The notes beneath the pieces were generated by a model. It worked only from the letters and a program-made list of their open reading frames with translations, was not told the DNA's origin and made no database searches. Shown here in pieces: positions 36,445 through 45,702 of a stretch of 64,000 nt of DNA (its first letter is position 1; every line of letters begins with the position of its first letter). Source of the stretch: Desulfoluna spongiiphila (GTDB lineage Bacteria; Desulfobacterota; Desulfobacteria; Desulfobacterales; Desulfolunaceae); the NCBI RefSeq assembly GCF_900101345.1, contig NZ_FMUX01000002.1:372001-436000 (forward strand), written 5' to 3'. Made by a program: the position numbers and the translations under genes.

Positions 36445-37542
36445 ATGCACATCATCAGCACGGACACAGACCGGGGCATCGCCCCGGAAGCCTGGAACGC
36501 CTACCTGGCCGCCCATGACAACGGCTCGCTCTACGCCATGGCCCAGTGGGGCGATGTGGTCCGGGAGGTCTACGGCCACCGGGGCATCCGCCTTGCGGCC
36601 TTTGAGACGCGCCATGGCGCCGAAGAGGTGGTGGGCGTGCTCCCCCTGGTGGACATGCGGTCCCGGATTTTTGGTCACAAGCTCGTCTCCATGCCCTATG
36701 TGGATATGGCCGGGGTGGTGGCCGACAGCCCGGAAATCGAGCGGGCCCTTGTGGAACGGGCCCTTGAACTCGGCAAAGAGGCCGGGGCCGATTGTGTGGA
36801 GGTGCGTCAGGCCATGGCGCTCTCCTCCCTTGGGGAGGAAGGGGGCCAGGGAATAGGGGAAGGGGATCACACCCTTTCCGTGACCCAGGACAAAGCGCGC
36901 ATGGTCCTGGCCCTTCCGGATTCATCGGAGGCGCTGTGGAGCTCTTTTAAGTCCAAACTCAGGAACCAGATCTCCCGGGGCACAAAGGAAGGCCTCACGG
37001 TCCGGGTGGGGGGCGATGAGCTGGTTTCTGCCTTTTACACGGTGTTTGCCGAAAATATGCGGGACCTGGGCTCGCCGGTTCACGCCAAAAAGTTGTTTTA
37101 CCGCGTCATGGAAACCTTTACGGGCAAGGCTCGGATCGTCCTTGTTGAAAAAGAGGGAGAGCCCGTGTCCGCGGCCATGGTCTGTGCCTTTGAAAAGGCC
37201 CTGCAGAACCCCTGGGCCTCCACCCGGAGGCGCTTCAACAAGTTGAGCCCCAACATGCTCCTGTACTGGAGCATGCTCGAATATGCCTGCAACCAGGGGT
37301 ACGCCACCTTTGATTTTGGGCGCTCCACTCCCGGTGAAGGGACCTACCGGTTTAAAAAACAGTGGGGGCCGGAGCCTTACCCCCTCTACTGGTATCGGTT
37401 TACCCCCGGAGAGGAACTCTCGGTGCCGAACCCAGCCGGCGAGCGGGATCGGTTCGGCAAGGTGATGGCCTGCTGGAAAAGACTGCCGGTTCCCGTCACC
37501 CGGATCATCGGGCCTATGGTGAGGGGGCAGATCAGCCTGTGA
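36445..37542 (+). CDS. FemAB-like acyl/aminoacyl transferase, exosortase-associated
   Basis: A 365-residue GNAT-fold protein of the FemAB family as found in PEP-CTERM loci (TIGR03019). Characteristic parts: WNAYLAAHDNGSLYAMAQWG near residue 15, LRNQISRGTKEGLTV near residue 172, and the C-terminal FDFGRSTPGEGTYRFKKQWG near residue 290. FemAB proteins add amino acids to peptidoglycan, but the EPS-associated members are thought to transfer an acyl or aminoacyl group to the polymer. The link to the ACP and NRPS genes at the end of the window makes this interesting. GTGA overlaps with the next gene. Confidence 0.85.
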   Translation: MHIISTDTDRGIAPEAWNAYLAAHDNGSLYAMAQWGDVVREVYGHRGIRLAAFETRHGAEEVVGVLPLVDMRSRIFGHKLVSMPYVDMAGVVADSPEIERALVERALELGKEAGADCVEVRQAMALSSLGEEGGQGIGEGDHTLSVTQDKARMVLALPDSSEALWSSFKSKLRNQISRGTKEGLTVRVGGDELVSAFYTVFAENMRDLGSPVHAKKLFYRVMETFTGKARIVLVEKEGEPVSAAMVCAFEKALQNPWASTRRRFNKLSPNMLLYWSMLEYACNQGYATFDFGRSTPGEGTYRFKKQWGPEPYPLYWYRFTPGEELSVPNPAGERDRFGKVMACWKRLPVPVTRIIGPMVRGQISL

Positions 37543-38741
37543 GACTGGGACGCACACTGCCCCCGGCCGCGGCCCCGGTATCCCTGTGGGCCGTTGCGAA
37601 CGGGCTCAAGGGCCTGATGCGCGGGGCCTCGGAGGTCAGGCGTTTTGAAGGGGAGCTCAAGGCGTATCACGGTTCGGATCACGTGTTCCTCGTCTCCTCG
37701 GGCAAGGCCTGCCTCTATCTGATCTTAAAGGCCTTGCAACGCATTCACCCGGATCGCCGGGAGGTGGTGATCCCGGCCTACACCTGCTACTCCGTCCCCT
37801 CGGCCATTCGCCGGGCGGGGCTTCGCGTGTGCCTCTGCGATATCGACCCCGGCACCCTTGATTTTGATCACACCTGCCTGGAAAGGATCTTTGAAGAGAG
37901 GGGGCACGGACTCCTTGCCGTTATGCCCACCCACCTTTTCGGAGTGCCCGCCGATGTCCCCGCCATCAGAAAACTGACAGACGGCACCTCCGTAACGGCC
38001 ATCGAAGACGCCGCCCAGGCCCTGGGGGGGAGTGTTCGGGGTCAGCCCCTGGGGACCTTGGGTGATGTGGGGTTTTTCAGCCTGGGGCGCGGCAAGGCCT
38101 TTACCACCGTGGAAGGGGGCGTGGTCCTGACGTCCGAAGGGGACCTGGCCGCGGCCATCACCGAAGAGCTGGCCCTCTTTGACGGGTACACGGCCCCGGA
38201 GTTTGTCGGGCTGTGTGTGCAGGCCGTTGCCCTGGCCCTTCTCATGGACCCCCGCCTCTTCTGGCTCCCCAAGGCGCTCCCCTTTTTGAAACTGGGGGAG
38301 ACCCATTTTGACACCGATTTTTCCCTCAAGGGCATGTCCGGTTTTCAGGCGGGCCTGGCGCGGGGATGGCAAAAACGGCTGGCACGGGCCGCTTCCGCCC
38401 GGCGGCGGCACTCCGGTGCCTGGGCCGAGGCGTTGAACGGCACTGATGACCTGAGGCAACCCGAAATCCCGGGCCCTGCCGGGGCCCTGCTCAGGTACCC
38501 CCTTCTGGTGGCGGATTCCCATTGCAGGCAGGCCATCCTGTTGGAGAGTGAACGCCTCGGCCTGGGGGTGATGACCGCCTACCCGGAACCCTTGGACCGC
38601 CTGCCCGTCTTGAAGCCCCATACCCACAGCCCCGATTGCCCCGGGGCCTTGCAGGTGGCGCGGCAGCTGGTGACCCTGCCGGTGCATCCGTACGTGACGG
38701 GCAGGGACCGTCAAAGGATCCTGAACGTGCTCCTTGAATAA
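37539..38741 (+). CDS. DegT/DnrJ/EryC1-type PLP sugar aminotransferase
   Basis: A 400-residue fold-type I aminotransferase. The start is GTG at 37539, overlapping the preceding stop codon by four bases; the longer frame from 37362 overlaps too far. VIPAYTCYSVPSAIRRAG (about 75-92), IEDAAQALGG (about 150-159) with the PLP-ring Asp, and FFSLGRGKAFTTVEGG with the Schiff-base Lys are seen. Members of this family aminate nucleotide-linked ketosugars. It likely supplies an amino sugar for the EPS, possibly then modified by the FemAB-like protein. The family can also contain dehydratases. Confidence 0.82.
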   Translation: MRLGRTLPPAAAPVSLWAVANGLKGLMRGASEVRRFEGELKAYHGSDHVFLVSSGKACLYLILKALQRIHPDRREVVIPAYTCYSVPSAIRRAGLRVCLCDIDPGTLDFDHTCLERIFEERGHGLLAVMPTHLFGVPADVPAIRKLTDGTSVTAIEDAAQALGGSVRGQPLGTLGDVGFFSLGRGKAFTTVEGGVVLTSEGDLAAAITEELALFDGYTAPEFVGLCVQAVALALLMDPRLFWLPKALPFLKLGETHFDTDFSLKGMSGFQAGLARGWQKRLARAASARRRHSGAWAEALNGTDDLRQPEIPGPAGALLRYPLLVADSHCRQAILLESERLGLGVMTAYPEPLDRLPVLKPHTHSPDCPGALQVARQLVTLPVHPYVTGRDRQRILNVLLE

Positions 38742-38780
38742 GCCACAGAGTCACAGAAGGCCCAAAAAAAACCAAAAAGG

Positions 38781-38945
38781 TGCCTCCGGCGGCAAGGTGA
38801 GCCACCTTGAAAGCTGGTTGCAAATGCGCTTTCCCCTTCGTTCCTCAGGGAAAATCACATTTGCCTTTGATCTAGATTAAACTAAATCCGTTTATTAAAC
38901 TTTTTGAACGTTTAGCCCCCGGCAGGGCCGCCGCAGGCATTGCTT
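38781..38945 (-). repeat. R1 hairpin repeat copy E plus R2-like tail, inverted
   Basis: Inverse orientation R1 (38781-38864) followed by an R2-like sequence (38905-38945, complement of GCCTGCGGCGGCCCTGCCGG). It faces copy C, so the FemAB-aminotransferase pair is bracketed by inverted copies. Confidence 0.72.
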
Positions 38946-38978
38946 TTGTCTGCTTTTTCAAAGAGAAGAATACACAAC

Positions 38979-40115
38979 ATGGCAAAAATACGGCTCATGC
39001 AGATTACCCATGACCTGGCCATCGGAGGGCTTCAGCAGGTTGTGGTGAACCTGTGCCGCCACATCGACCGGGAGCGCTTTGAGGTCTCGGTGCTGTGCCT
39101 GAGGAGCCGGGGGGAGTTTGCCGCAGGCATTGAGGCCATGGGAATTCCCGTGTTTCTTCTGCCCCAGAAAAAGGGCACGGACTATTTCTCCTTTTTCAAG
39201 GTGGCGCGTCTGTTGAGGCGCGAAAAGATCGAGGTGATCCATACCCACAACACCCAACCCTTTGTGGACGGCACCATAGGCGCGCTCATGGCCGGGGTCG
39301 GGACCCGGGTCCACACGGACCATGCCCGGGCCTTTCCCGACAAGAGGCGGTACATGGCGGCCGAGTGGGTGATGTCCCGGTTCGCCCACAAGGTGGTGGG
39401 GGTCTCGGACCATACGGTGGCCAATTTAAGGGCCTACGAGCGGATCGAATCCGCCAAGCTGGTGACCATTGTCAACGGGATTTCAGGGGAGAGATACGCC
39501 GTGTCCGTGGACCGGGAGGCCAAGGCCCGTGAGCTGGGGATAACCCATACGGGACCTTTTCTGGGGTTTGTGGCCCGCCTTGAAGAGGAGAAAGGGGGCA
39601 TCTACCTTGTGCAGGCCATGTCGGAGATTGCGGCCCGTTTTCCGGGGGCAGCCCTTGTGATTGCGGGAAAAGGCGAGCTGGAGGGGGCGCTTAAAGAGGA
39701 GGCCCGGCGTCTTGGCGTGGCCCATCGGGTCTATTTTATCGGTCCCCGCATGGATGTGCCCGAGCTGTTGAATCTTTTTGACCTGTGCGTGCTTCCGTCG
39801 CTGCGGGAAGGGCTGCCCATGGTGATCCCCGAGGCCATGGCCGCCGGGTGCCCCCTGCTTGCCACCCGGGTGGGGGGCATCCCCTCGGTGATCACCCATG
39901 GGGAGAACGGCTCCCTGGTGCCCCCGGCAGATCCGGGTGCCCTTGCCGCCGAGGCCGTAAGGCTCCTTGAGGATGAGGCCGGGATGGCCGCGTACCGGGA
40001 AAAGGGCAGGCAGGTCTTTGAAGAGCGGTTCAGCGCTGAAACCATGGCTGCCCGGTATGAGACCCTTTATCTCGGGCGGTGCCCGACGGGGACGGGTGTA
40101 AATGACAGTCGCTGA
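38979..40115 (+). CDS. Glycosyltransferase family 4
   Basis: A 378-residue GT-B glycosyltransferase. N-terminal DLAIGGLQQVVVNLCRHIDR (about 10-29) is the acceptor-side Rossmann motif, and the C-terminal domain has FVARLEEEKGGIYLVQAM, the EX7E-type stretch PSLREGLPMVIPEAMAAGCPLL (about 284-305) and GENGSLVPPADPG. The start at 38979 is preferred to the ATG at 38940, as it gives a conserved N-terminus. Its end overlaps the flippase gene by 14 bases. The sugar and acceptor are unknown. Confidence 0.88.
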   Translation: MAKIRLMQITHDLAIGGLQQVVVNLCRHIDRERFEVSVLCLRSRGEFAAGIEAMGIPVFLLPQKKGTDYFSFFKVARLLRREKIEVIHTHNTQPFVDGTIGALMAGVGTRVHTDHARAFPDKRRYMAAEWVMSRFAHKVVGVSDHTVANLRAYERIESAKLVTIVNGISGERYAVSVDREAKARELGITHTGPFLGFVARLEEEKGGIYLVQAMSEIAARFPGAALVIAGKGELEGALKEEARRLGVAHRVYFIGPRMDVPELLNLFDLCVLPSLREGLPMVIPEAMAAGCPLLATRVGGIPSVITHGENGSLVPPADPGALAAEAVRLLEDEAGMAAYREKGRQVFEERFSAETMAARYETLYLGRCPTGTGVNDSR

Positions 40116-41598
40116 AAAAGCGTTTAAAGGGGTCTCCTGGCTGGCTTTGTTCCGGTTGTTCAGCCAGCTCTTTTCCTGGGCGGTGACGATTTTCATCGCC
40201 CGGGTCCTGGTTCCCGATGATTACGGGTTGATGGTCATGGCAACCATTGTGACGGGCTACGCCGAGATCTTTAATGAGCTGGGACTCGGGGCCGCCATCA
40301 TCCAGAAGCAGGATATCGTCGCGGAACATCTCTCCAGTGTGTTCTGGTTTTCCTTAGGGTTTAGCTGCCTTGTGGCCCTGAGTTGTGTGCCGTTGTCGTA
40401 TTTGACGGCGTACCTCCTCCACGAGCCCAGGGTCGTGCCCCTGACCCAGGCCGTCTCGGTGATTTTTATCCTGTCGGGCCTTCAGATTATTCCCTTGAAC
40501 CTCATCAAGAAAGAGTTGGGGTTTAAGTTTCTGGGGTTCATGATGATGGTCAGTACCGTGATCTCATGCGTGGGGATGATGATCATCGCCACCCAGGGCG
40601 GGGGGGCATGGACCCTTTTGGGGGGGCGGATTATCGCGTTTTTAGTCATCACCTGCTTTGTCTTTGCCAAGACCCGGTATTGTCCCCGTCTTCATTTCAG
40701 CTATCGGGAGCTTAAGCCCTATGTGAGCTTCGGGCTGACCAAGGCCTTCAGCGGCTCCATTTTTTATTTCTGGGGGAAATCGGATCAGTTCTTTGCAGGT
40801 CGCGCCTGGCAGAGCGGGACCCTGGGGTATTACTCCCTGGCCCTGCAATTGTCTAAAATTCCCACGGAAAAAATTGTGGCCCTCATCAACCAGGTGGCCT
40901 TCTCCGCCTTTGCCAAGCTTCAGGGAAACAAAGAGGAGTTCAACCGGTTTTATCTAAGCATCACCAAGGTCTCCATGCTCCTTGTGATTCCCTTTTTCTT
41001 AGGGGGCTTTCTCACCGGGGACGTCATTGTCACCCTGCTGCTCACGGAGAAGTGGAGCCCCATCATCGACCTGTTCCGGTATCTCTGCATTGCCCAGATT
41101 TTCATCGCCCTCAACGCCAACAACAGCTTTGTGCATTTCGCCCAGGGGCGGCCCAAATGGGGGCTCTATTACCAGCTGGCCTGCGCGGTGTTCATGCCGG
41201 TCTCCTTTTACCTGGTCATTCCCTACGGGCTCAACGCCATCGTCATCCCCTGGCTCACCGTGAACCCCATCCTCTGCCTTGTCTGGGTGGTCATCACCAT
41301 CCGAAAGATCGGGATCACGCTGCCGGCTTACTGCGCCAACATCATGGGGTCCCTGGTGGCGTCTGCCGCCATGGTGTGCGCGGTGACGGCCCTGAGGGCC
41401 GGGGTGGACAGGGCTTCCTTCGACCTTGCCCTGGCGGCTCAGCTGGCGATTTACGTCATCGGCGGGGGCGTGGCCTATCTTATGGTGCTTTTTAAATTGG
41501 AACGGGCGATTTTCGACAAGGTGGCGGAGTCTGTCTCCGGGGTGGTGAGCGTGGGCATGAAGCGCCTGCGGATAAGCCACGGTGCCACCAAGCCCTAA
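40102..41598 (+). CDS. Wzx-like flippase (MOP superfamily)
   Basis: A 498-residue membrane protein with about 14 helices. The beginning, AEKAFKGVSWLALFRLFSQLFSWAVTIFIARVLVPDDYGL, is typical of WzxC/lipopolysaccharide biosynthesis flippases. It moves lipid-linked repeat units across the inner membrane. The start lies within the preceding glycosyltransferase gene. Together with the O-ligase-like protein encoded at 46521 it makes a Wzx/Wzy-type pathway, even though the Wza-like and barrel proteins also resemble parts of synthase systems. Confidence 0.9.
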   Translation: MTVAEKAFKGVSWLALFRLFSQLFSWAVTIFIARVLVPDDYGLMVMATIVTGYAEIFNELGLGAAIIQKQDIVAEHLSSVFWFSLGFSCLVALSCVPLSYLTAYLLHEPRVVPLTQAVSVIFILSGLQIIPLNLIKKELGFKFLGFMMMVSTVISCVGMMIIATQGGGAWTLLGGRIIAFLVITCFVFAKTRYCPRLHFSYRELKPYVSFGLTKAFSGSIFYFWGKSDQFFAGRAWQSGTLGYYSLALQLSKIPTEKIVALINQVAFSAFAKLQGNKEEFNRFYLSITKVSMLLVIPFFLGGFLTGDVIVTLLLTEKWSPIIDLFRYLCIAQIFIALNANNSFVHFAQGRPKWGLYYQLACAVFMPVSFYLVIPYGLNAIVIPWLTVNPILCLVWVVITIRKIGITLPAYCANIMGSLVASAAMVCAVTALRAGVDRASFDLALAAQLAIYVIGGGVAYLMVLFKLERAIFDKVAESVSGVVSVGMKRLRISHGATKP

Positions 41599-41658
41599 CT
41601 TTTGCAGGAAGGGCCCGGGGCCTTTTCCAGACCCTTTCATCCCATGGGGTGTGATTCG

Positions 41659-42801
41659 ATGAAGAAAAAAAAGATATTTGTCGTGGCGGGGGCCCGGCCC
41701 AATTTCATGAAGATCGCCCCCATCGTCAGGGCCCTGGACGCATCCAGGGCCTTTGAGACCTCCATCGTCCATACCGGACAGCATTACGATCACAACATGT
41801 CCGGCTCTTTTTTCGCAGAGCTGGGCATCCGACGGCCCGATTACAACCTGGAGGTGGGCTCCGGGTCCCATGCCTTTCAAACGGCTGCGGTGATGATGAA
41901 GTTTGAAGAAATTTGCCTTAAGGGGCAGCCCGATTACGTGATGGTGGTGGGGGACGTCAACTCCACCATTGCCGCGGGTCTTGTGGCAAAAAAACTCAGC
42001 GCCACCCTGATTCATGTGGAAGCGGGCCTGCGCTCCGGGGATCGCCTGATGCCCGAAGAGATCAACCGGCTTGCAACCGATGCCATCACCGACATCTTTT
42101 TCACCACGGAAAAAGGGGCCACCGGCAACCTGGTTTCTGCAGGGTGCAGCCCCGGCCAGGTTCATTTTGTGGGCAATGTGATGATCGACAACCTGTTTTA
42201 CCAACTGGGCCGGCTGGAAGAGGCCGCCGTCTCCGATGAGGTGGCGGCGTTGAAGGAGCGTCTTTGCGGGCGGTACATCTGCCTGACCATGCATCGGCCC
42301 TCAAACGTGGACAACCCGGAGGTGCTGGAAACCATCCTGGCCTCGGTGGGAGAGCTCGCCCGGGAGGTGCCGGTGCTGTTTCCCTGCCACCCCCGGACGC
42401 GGAAAAACATCACGCGTTTCGGACTGGACGGGTATTTGAGCGAGGCCGGGATCAACGGCGGGGCCGTGGAGCAGGGTTTTTTGTGCATGCCCCCCTTGGG
42501 ATACAACGATTTTTTGTACCTCTGGAAAGACGCCGCTCTGGTCATCACGGACAGCGGGGGGCTCCAGGAAGAGACCACGGCCCTTGAGATCCCCTGCCTC
42601 ACCATCCGGGAAAACACCGAACGGCCCGTCACCGTGGAGGTGGGGTCCAACCTCATCGTGGGGTCGGACAGCGACAGGCTCAAGGCGGAAAGCAGAAAGG
42701 CGCTTTCCGGCCGATGGAAACCATGCGCCGTGCCGGAATTGTGGGACGGTCGCTCCGGGGAACGGATAAAAATCGTCTTAGAGGGGTCCTGTGGCATCTA
42801 A
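41659..42801 (+). CDS. wecB: UDP-N-acetylglucosamine 2-epimerase
   Basis: A 380-residue non-hydrolysing UDP-GlcNAc 2-epimerase that makes UDP-ManNAc. Motifs are VVAGARPNFMKIAPIVRAL (about 7-25), TGQHYDHNMS, HVEAGLRSGDRLMPEEINR (about 118-136), TMHRPSNVDNPE and ITDSGGLQEE (about 297-306). The longer frame from 41602 starts with a non-ATG codon; ATG at 41659 has GGGGTG upstream. It provides ManNAc or ManNAcA for the EPS. No dehydrogenase for oxidation to ManNAcA is visible here. Confidence 0.9.
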   Translation: MKKKKIFVVAGARPNFMKIAPIVRALDASRAFETSIVHTGQHYDHNMSGSFFAELGIRRPDYNLEVGSGSHAFQTAAVMMKFEEICLKGQPDYVMVVGDVNSTIAAGLVAKKLSATLIHVEAGLRSGDRLMPEEINRLATDAITDIFFTTEKGATGNLVSAGCSPGQVHFVGNVMIDNLFYQLGRLEEAAVSDEVAALKERLCGRYICLTMHRPSNVDNPEVLETILASVGELAREVPVLFPCHPRTRKNITRFGLDGYLSEAGINGGAVEQGFLCMPPLGYNDFLYLWKDAALVITDSGGLQEETTALEIPCLTIRENTERPVTVEVGSNLIVGSDSDRLKAESRKALSGRWKPCAVPELWDGRSGERIKIVLEGSCGI

Positions 42802-44077
42802 GAATCTCTTGATGGTGTGTTACTACTTTCCGCCCCTGACCGATGTGGGGTGCAAACGGAGTGTTGCCTTTGCCAGGTACCTGAAAAAGGACGGCTGGAA
42901 CCCGTACGTGGTAAGCGTCAAGAACCCCGACAGGCACTACTGCTCCCTGGGCACGGATTCTCCACCGGACGGGGTGCCTGTGGCCTATACGTATTCCCTT
43001 GTGAACCCCATCCGGTTTTTCGGGCGGGCCAACGGCCTTTTGGATCGGTTTTTAGGTCTGTTCAACAGGAGGGTGGAGCGGAACTATTTTTACGAACTTC
43101 TCTGCATCCCCGATTTTTTTGTGGGCTGGGTGCCCTTGACGATTTTAAAGGCCGTCAAGCTCATCCGCGCCCACAAGATCGAGACCATCTATGTCTCCTG
43201 TTCGCCCTTCAGCGCCTCCCTTATCGGTGTGGCCTGCCGCCTTATCACCGGCAAGCGGCTGGTCCTTGATTTCCGGGACCCCTTTGGTCTTACGGTGGAG
43301 GGCTTTAAAATCAGTCGCCTGAAAGAGAAGATCGACGCCTTTTTCATGAAACTGTTTTTCAGGCACACCGACCTGCTCATCGTGACCACCGATGAGGTGC
43401 GGCGCGAATACGCAGCCCAGTTCCCTGAGTTTTCCGAGAAAGTCGTCACCGTTCACAACGGGTTTGACGCGACCCACCTGGCCACGCACCGCCCGGAAAA
43501 ATTCCCCCGGTTCACCGTCATTTATACCGGGCAGTTTTATTACAAGTTCAACGCCTCCCTGAACATGTATGCGGATAATTTCTTTGCGGCCCTGGCCCGG
43601 TTGAAACAGGAAGAGGCGATCAGCAGCGAGACTTTTCAGTTCTTGTTTTACGGCTCCGAGAAGGAGGCGATCCAGGGGTATGCCGTCCAGTACGGGGTGG
43701 AGGACCTGGTGGTGGTCAGCGACCGGGTGAGTTACGAAGAGGTGCTTCAAGTGATGCGCCGGTCTCACCTCCAGCTGCTGAGAATCATGAAACTGATGCT
43801 CAGCACCAAGCTGTTTGAAGGGATTCCCCTGAACATTCCGTTTCTTGCCACCATTCCGAAAGGGGAAGCCGAGGAAATCATCAGGCGGTACAGCCCGGCG
43901 TCCTATCTCATCACCGAGGACTCGCCGGAGCAGATCAAAGGAGCCATCGAAGACGCCATGGCCCGGTATGCCGAGGGACCTCTGCCCGACAACCATGTGG
44001 CAGAGTTCATGGAGTGCTTTTCACGGGAGAACCTGACCCGCAAACTCATGCAGTACCTTGTCCCGGATGGTTCATGA
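42791..44077 (+). CDS. Glycosyltransferase (GT4-like)
   Basis: A 428-residue GT-B glycosyltransferase. The N-terminus (LLMVCYYFPPLTDVGCKRSVAFARYLKKDG) is the FPP...G/R type start of many capsule glycosyltransferases; YVSCSPFSASLIG, LVLDFRDPFGL and FPRFTVIYTGQFYYKFN follow. The C-terminal donor site is diverged: LLRIMKLMLSTKLFEGIPLNIPF stands in the place of the usual EX7E segment. It begins with GTG (GAGGGG five bases upstream) and overlaps wecB by 11 bases. Its donor is unknown. Confidence 0.82.
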   Translation: MASKNLLMVCYYFPPLTDVGCKRSVAFARYLKKDGWNPYVVSVKNPDRHYCSLGTDSPPDGVPVAYTYSLVNPIRFFGRANGLLDRFLGLFNRRVERNYFYELLCIPDFFVGWVPLTILKAVKLIRAHKIETIYVSCSPFSASLIGVACRLITGKRLVLDFRDPFGLTVEGFKISRLKEKIDAFFMKLFFRHTDLLIVTTDEVRREYAAQFPEFSEKVVTVHNGFDATHLATHRPEKFPRFTVIYTGQFYYKFNASLNMYADNFFAALARLKQEEAISSETFQFLFYGSEKEAIQGYAVQYGVEDLVVVSDRVSYEEVLQVMRRSHLQLLRIMKLMLSTKLFEGIPLNIPFLATIPKGEAEEIIRRYSPASYLITEDSPEQIKGAIEDAMARYAEGPLPDNHVAEFMECFSRENLTRKLMQYLVPDGS

Positions 44078-44118
44078 AAAACGGTCAAGCTGCAGAAAAA
44101 AATATTTCAAAAACAGTC

Positions 44119-44299
44119 ACTATTCAGCTCAACATTGCCTCCGGCGGCCCTGCCGGGGGCCAAACTTTTAAAAAGTTTGACAAACAGGTCTTAAGCGAGC
44201 CTTTCCAGGCTCTGCCGAAATAATGTCGACTTATTCTATGAACGCTTGTTGCGGAGATTTTTTTCAAAAAAAGCGACCTGCCGAGGCAAGCTGAACACT
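44119..44299 (+). mobile_element. R2 MITE-like element, copy G
   Basis: 181 bases with imperfect terminal inverted repeats: left ACTATTCAGCTCAAC then GCCTCCGGCGGC, right GACCTGCCGAGGC then GCTGAACACT. The interior matches the copy at 52498-52686 over most of its length (for example a shared AAACTTTTAAAAAGTTTGAC). There is no coding sequence. It follows the glycosyltransferase gene and precedes an R1 copy. Confidence 0.72.
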
Positions 44300-44329
44300 T
44301 ATCCTTTTTGAATCAATTTTACCTTAAAG

Positions 44330-44415
44330 GCGAATGTGATTTTCCCCGAGGAACGAGGGGGAAAGTGCATTCGCAACCTGCTTTCAAGGTGGCACACCTT
44401 GCCGCCGGAGGCATC
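44330..44415 (+). repeat. R1 hairpin repeat, copy D
   Basis: Complete R1 with both hairpins, ending GCCGCCGGAGGCATC. Directly follows R2 copy G and fills the 450-base gap between the glycosyltransferase genes at 42791 and 44532, where no gene is seen. Confidence 0.75.
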
Positions 44416-44531
44416 ACTTTTGGCTTTTGAATAGTTGCACGTATCTCAAGGCTTTCTGCTCTATTTTCTTACCCTTGGTGACATATCCGGGGTGAGGGGC
44501 AGAGGCTCCCATGGACCAAGGAGAGTGTGGC

Positions 44532-45665
44532 ATGGAAGGCAGAAACGACAGGAAAAAACTGGTTTTTATTGTACCTCGCCCCTTCAGCAAGGTTTCGGAA
44601 CTGTCAAAGTATGAGGACTTGTCGGTTCACTATCAGGGAGTGATCCTGTCGTCATGCTACGGGCACATGCTGAAGGTGAACAAGGTGGGCAACTTCCGGG
44701 TGATTTTTACGAAAATCCGTTACGACCATTACCTGATGTACAACATGCTGTTTTTCATGCGCTGTGTGGCATTTGCCCTTGCCGCACGGGTGAAACGGGA
44801 CCGATACGATCTGGTCGTCACCTACGACCCGTTGAAAACAGGGGTGTGGGGGGCCATCACCGCAGGCATCCTCAACGCGAAATTTGCCCCGGAGGTCAAC
44901 GGCGTCTATACCTCCCCGGCCGAGTACATGGACGACGCCGAGACCCTCTCTGTGAAGCTTAAAAAATTCTTCTATCCCAGGATCGAAGCCTGGGTGCTGA
45001 AGCGGGCCGACGGGGTGAAGCTCCTTTTCCCCACCCAGGTGGACCCCTTCAAGCCGGTGATGAAGACAAGCGTCATCCACAGCTTTTCCAATTACGTGCC
45101 CATTGACCGGTTTGCAGGGGGAAACGGGGCTGAGAACCATGAGATCCTGTTTGTGGGGTATCCCTTCAAGCGCAAAGGGGTGGACATCCTCATCCATGCC
45201 TTCAAACAAGTTGCCCCTGATTTTCCCCAGTGGCGGTTGAAGATCCTCGGCTGGTACCCGGACCGCCGCGAGCTTGAGGCCTGTATGGGCAATCATCCTC
45301 AGATCTCCCATCACCCGCCGGTGGAGACCTCGGAGGTCCCCGAACATATCAAGCAGTGCTCCATTTTTGTTTTGCCCTCGCGCTCGGAAGCCATGGGACG
45401 GGTGCTCGTGGAGTCCATGGCCGCGGGAAAACCGAGGATCGGCGCCCATGTGGACGGGATCCCCACGGTGATCCGGGACGGGGTGGACGGGGTTCTTTTT
45501 GAACCTGAGAATACCTCGGAATTGTCAGAAAAATTATCGCAACTGATGGCCGACAAGGCCTTGCGGGAGTCCCTGGGGGATGCGGCTCGGAAAAGGGCGT
45601 TTTCCGAGCACGTCAAAGAGATCTACCTTAACAATGTCGTCACGTTTTATAACGCGACAATGTAA
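44532..45665 (+). CDS. Glycosyltransferase family 4
   Basis: A 377-residue GT-B enzyme. The start at 44532 has AAGGAG eight bases upstream. The N-terminal domain is diverged, with ITAGILNAKFAPEVNGVY near residue 115; the C-terminal domain carries HEILFVGYPFKRKGVDILIHAF, VLPSRSEAMGRVLVESMAAGKPRI (the EX7E-like donor site, about 290-312) and IRDGVDGVLFEPENTSEL. It is the first gene of a module bounded by repeat elements. The donor is unknown. Confidence 0.87.
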   Translation: MEGRNDRKKLVFIVPRPFSKVSELSKYEDLSVHYQGVILSSCYGHMLKVNKVGNFRVIFTKIRYDHYLMYNMLFFMRCVAFALAARVKRDRYDLVVTYDPLKTGVWGAITAGILNAKFAPEVNGVYTSPAEYMDDAETLSVKLKKFFYPRIEAWVLKRADGVKLLFPTQVDPFKPVMKTSVIHSFSNYVPIDRFAGGNGAENHEILFVGYPFKRKGVDILIHAFKQVAPDFPQWRLKILGWYPDRRELEACMGNHPQISHHPPVETSEVPEHIKQCSIFVLPSRSEAMGRVLVESMAAGKPRIGAHVDGIPTVIRDGVDGVLFEPENTSELSEKLSQLMADKALRESLGDAARKRAFSEHVKEIYLNNVVTFYNATM

Positions 45666-45702
45666 TCACGGCGTTTTAACGACGCCATGGGAAGGAGGGG
45701 CC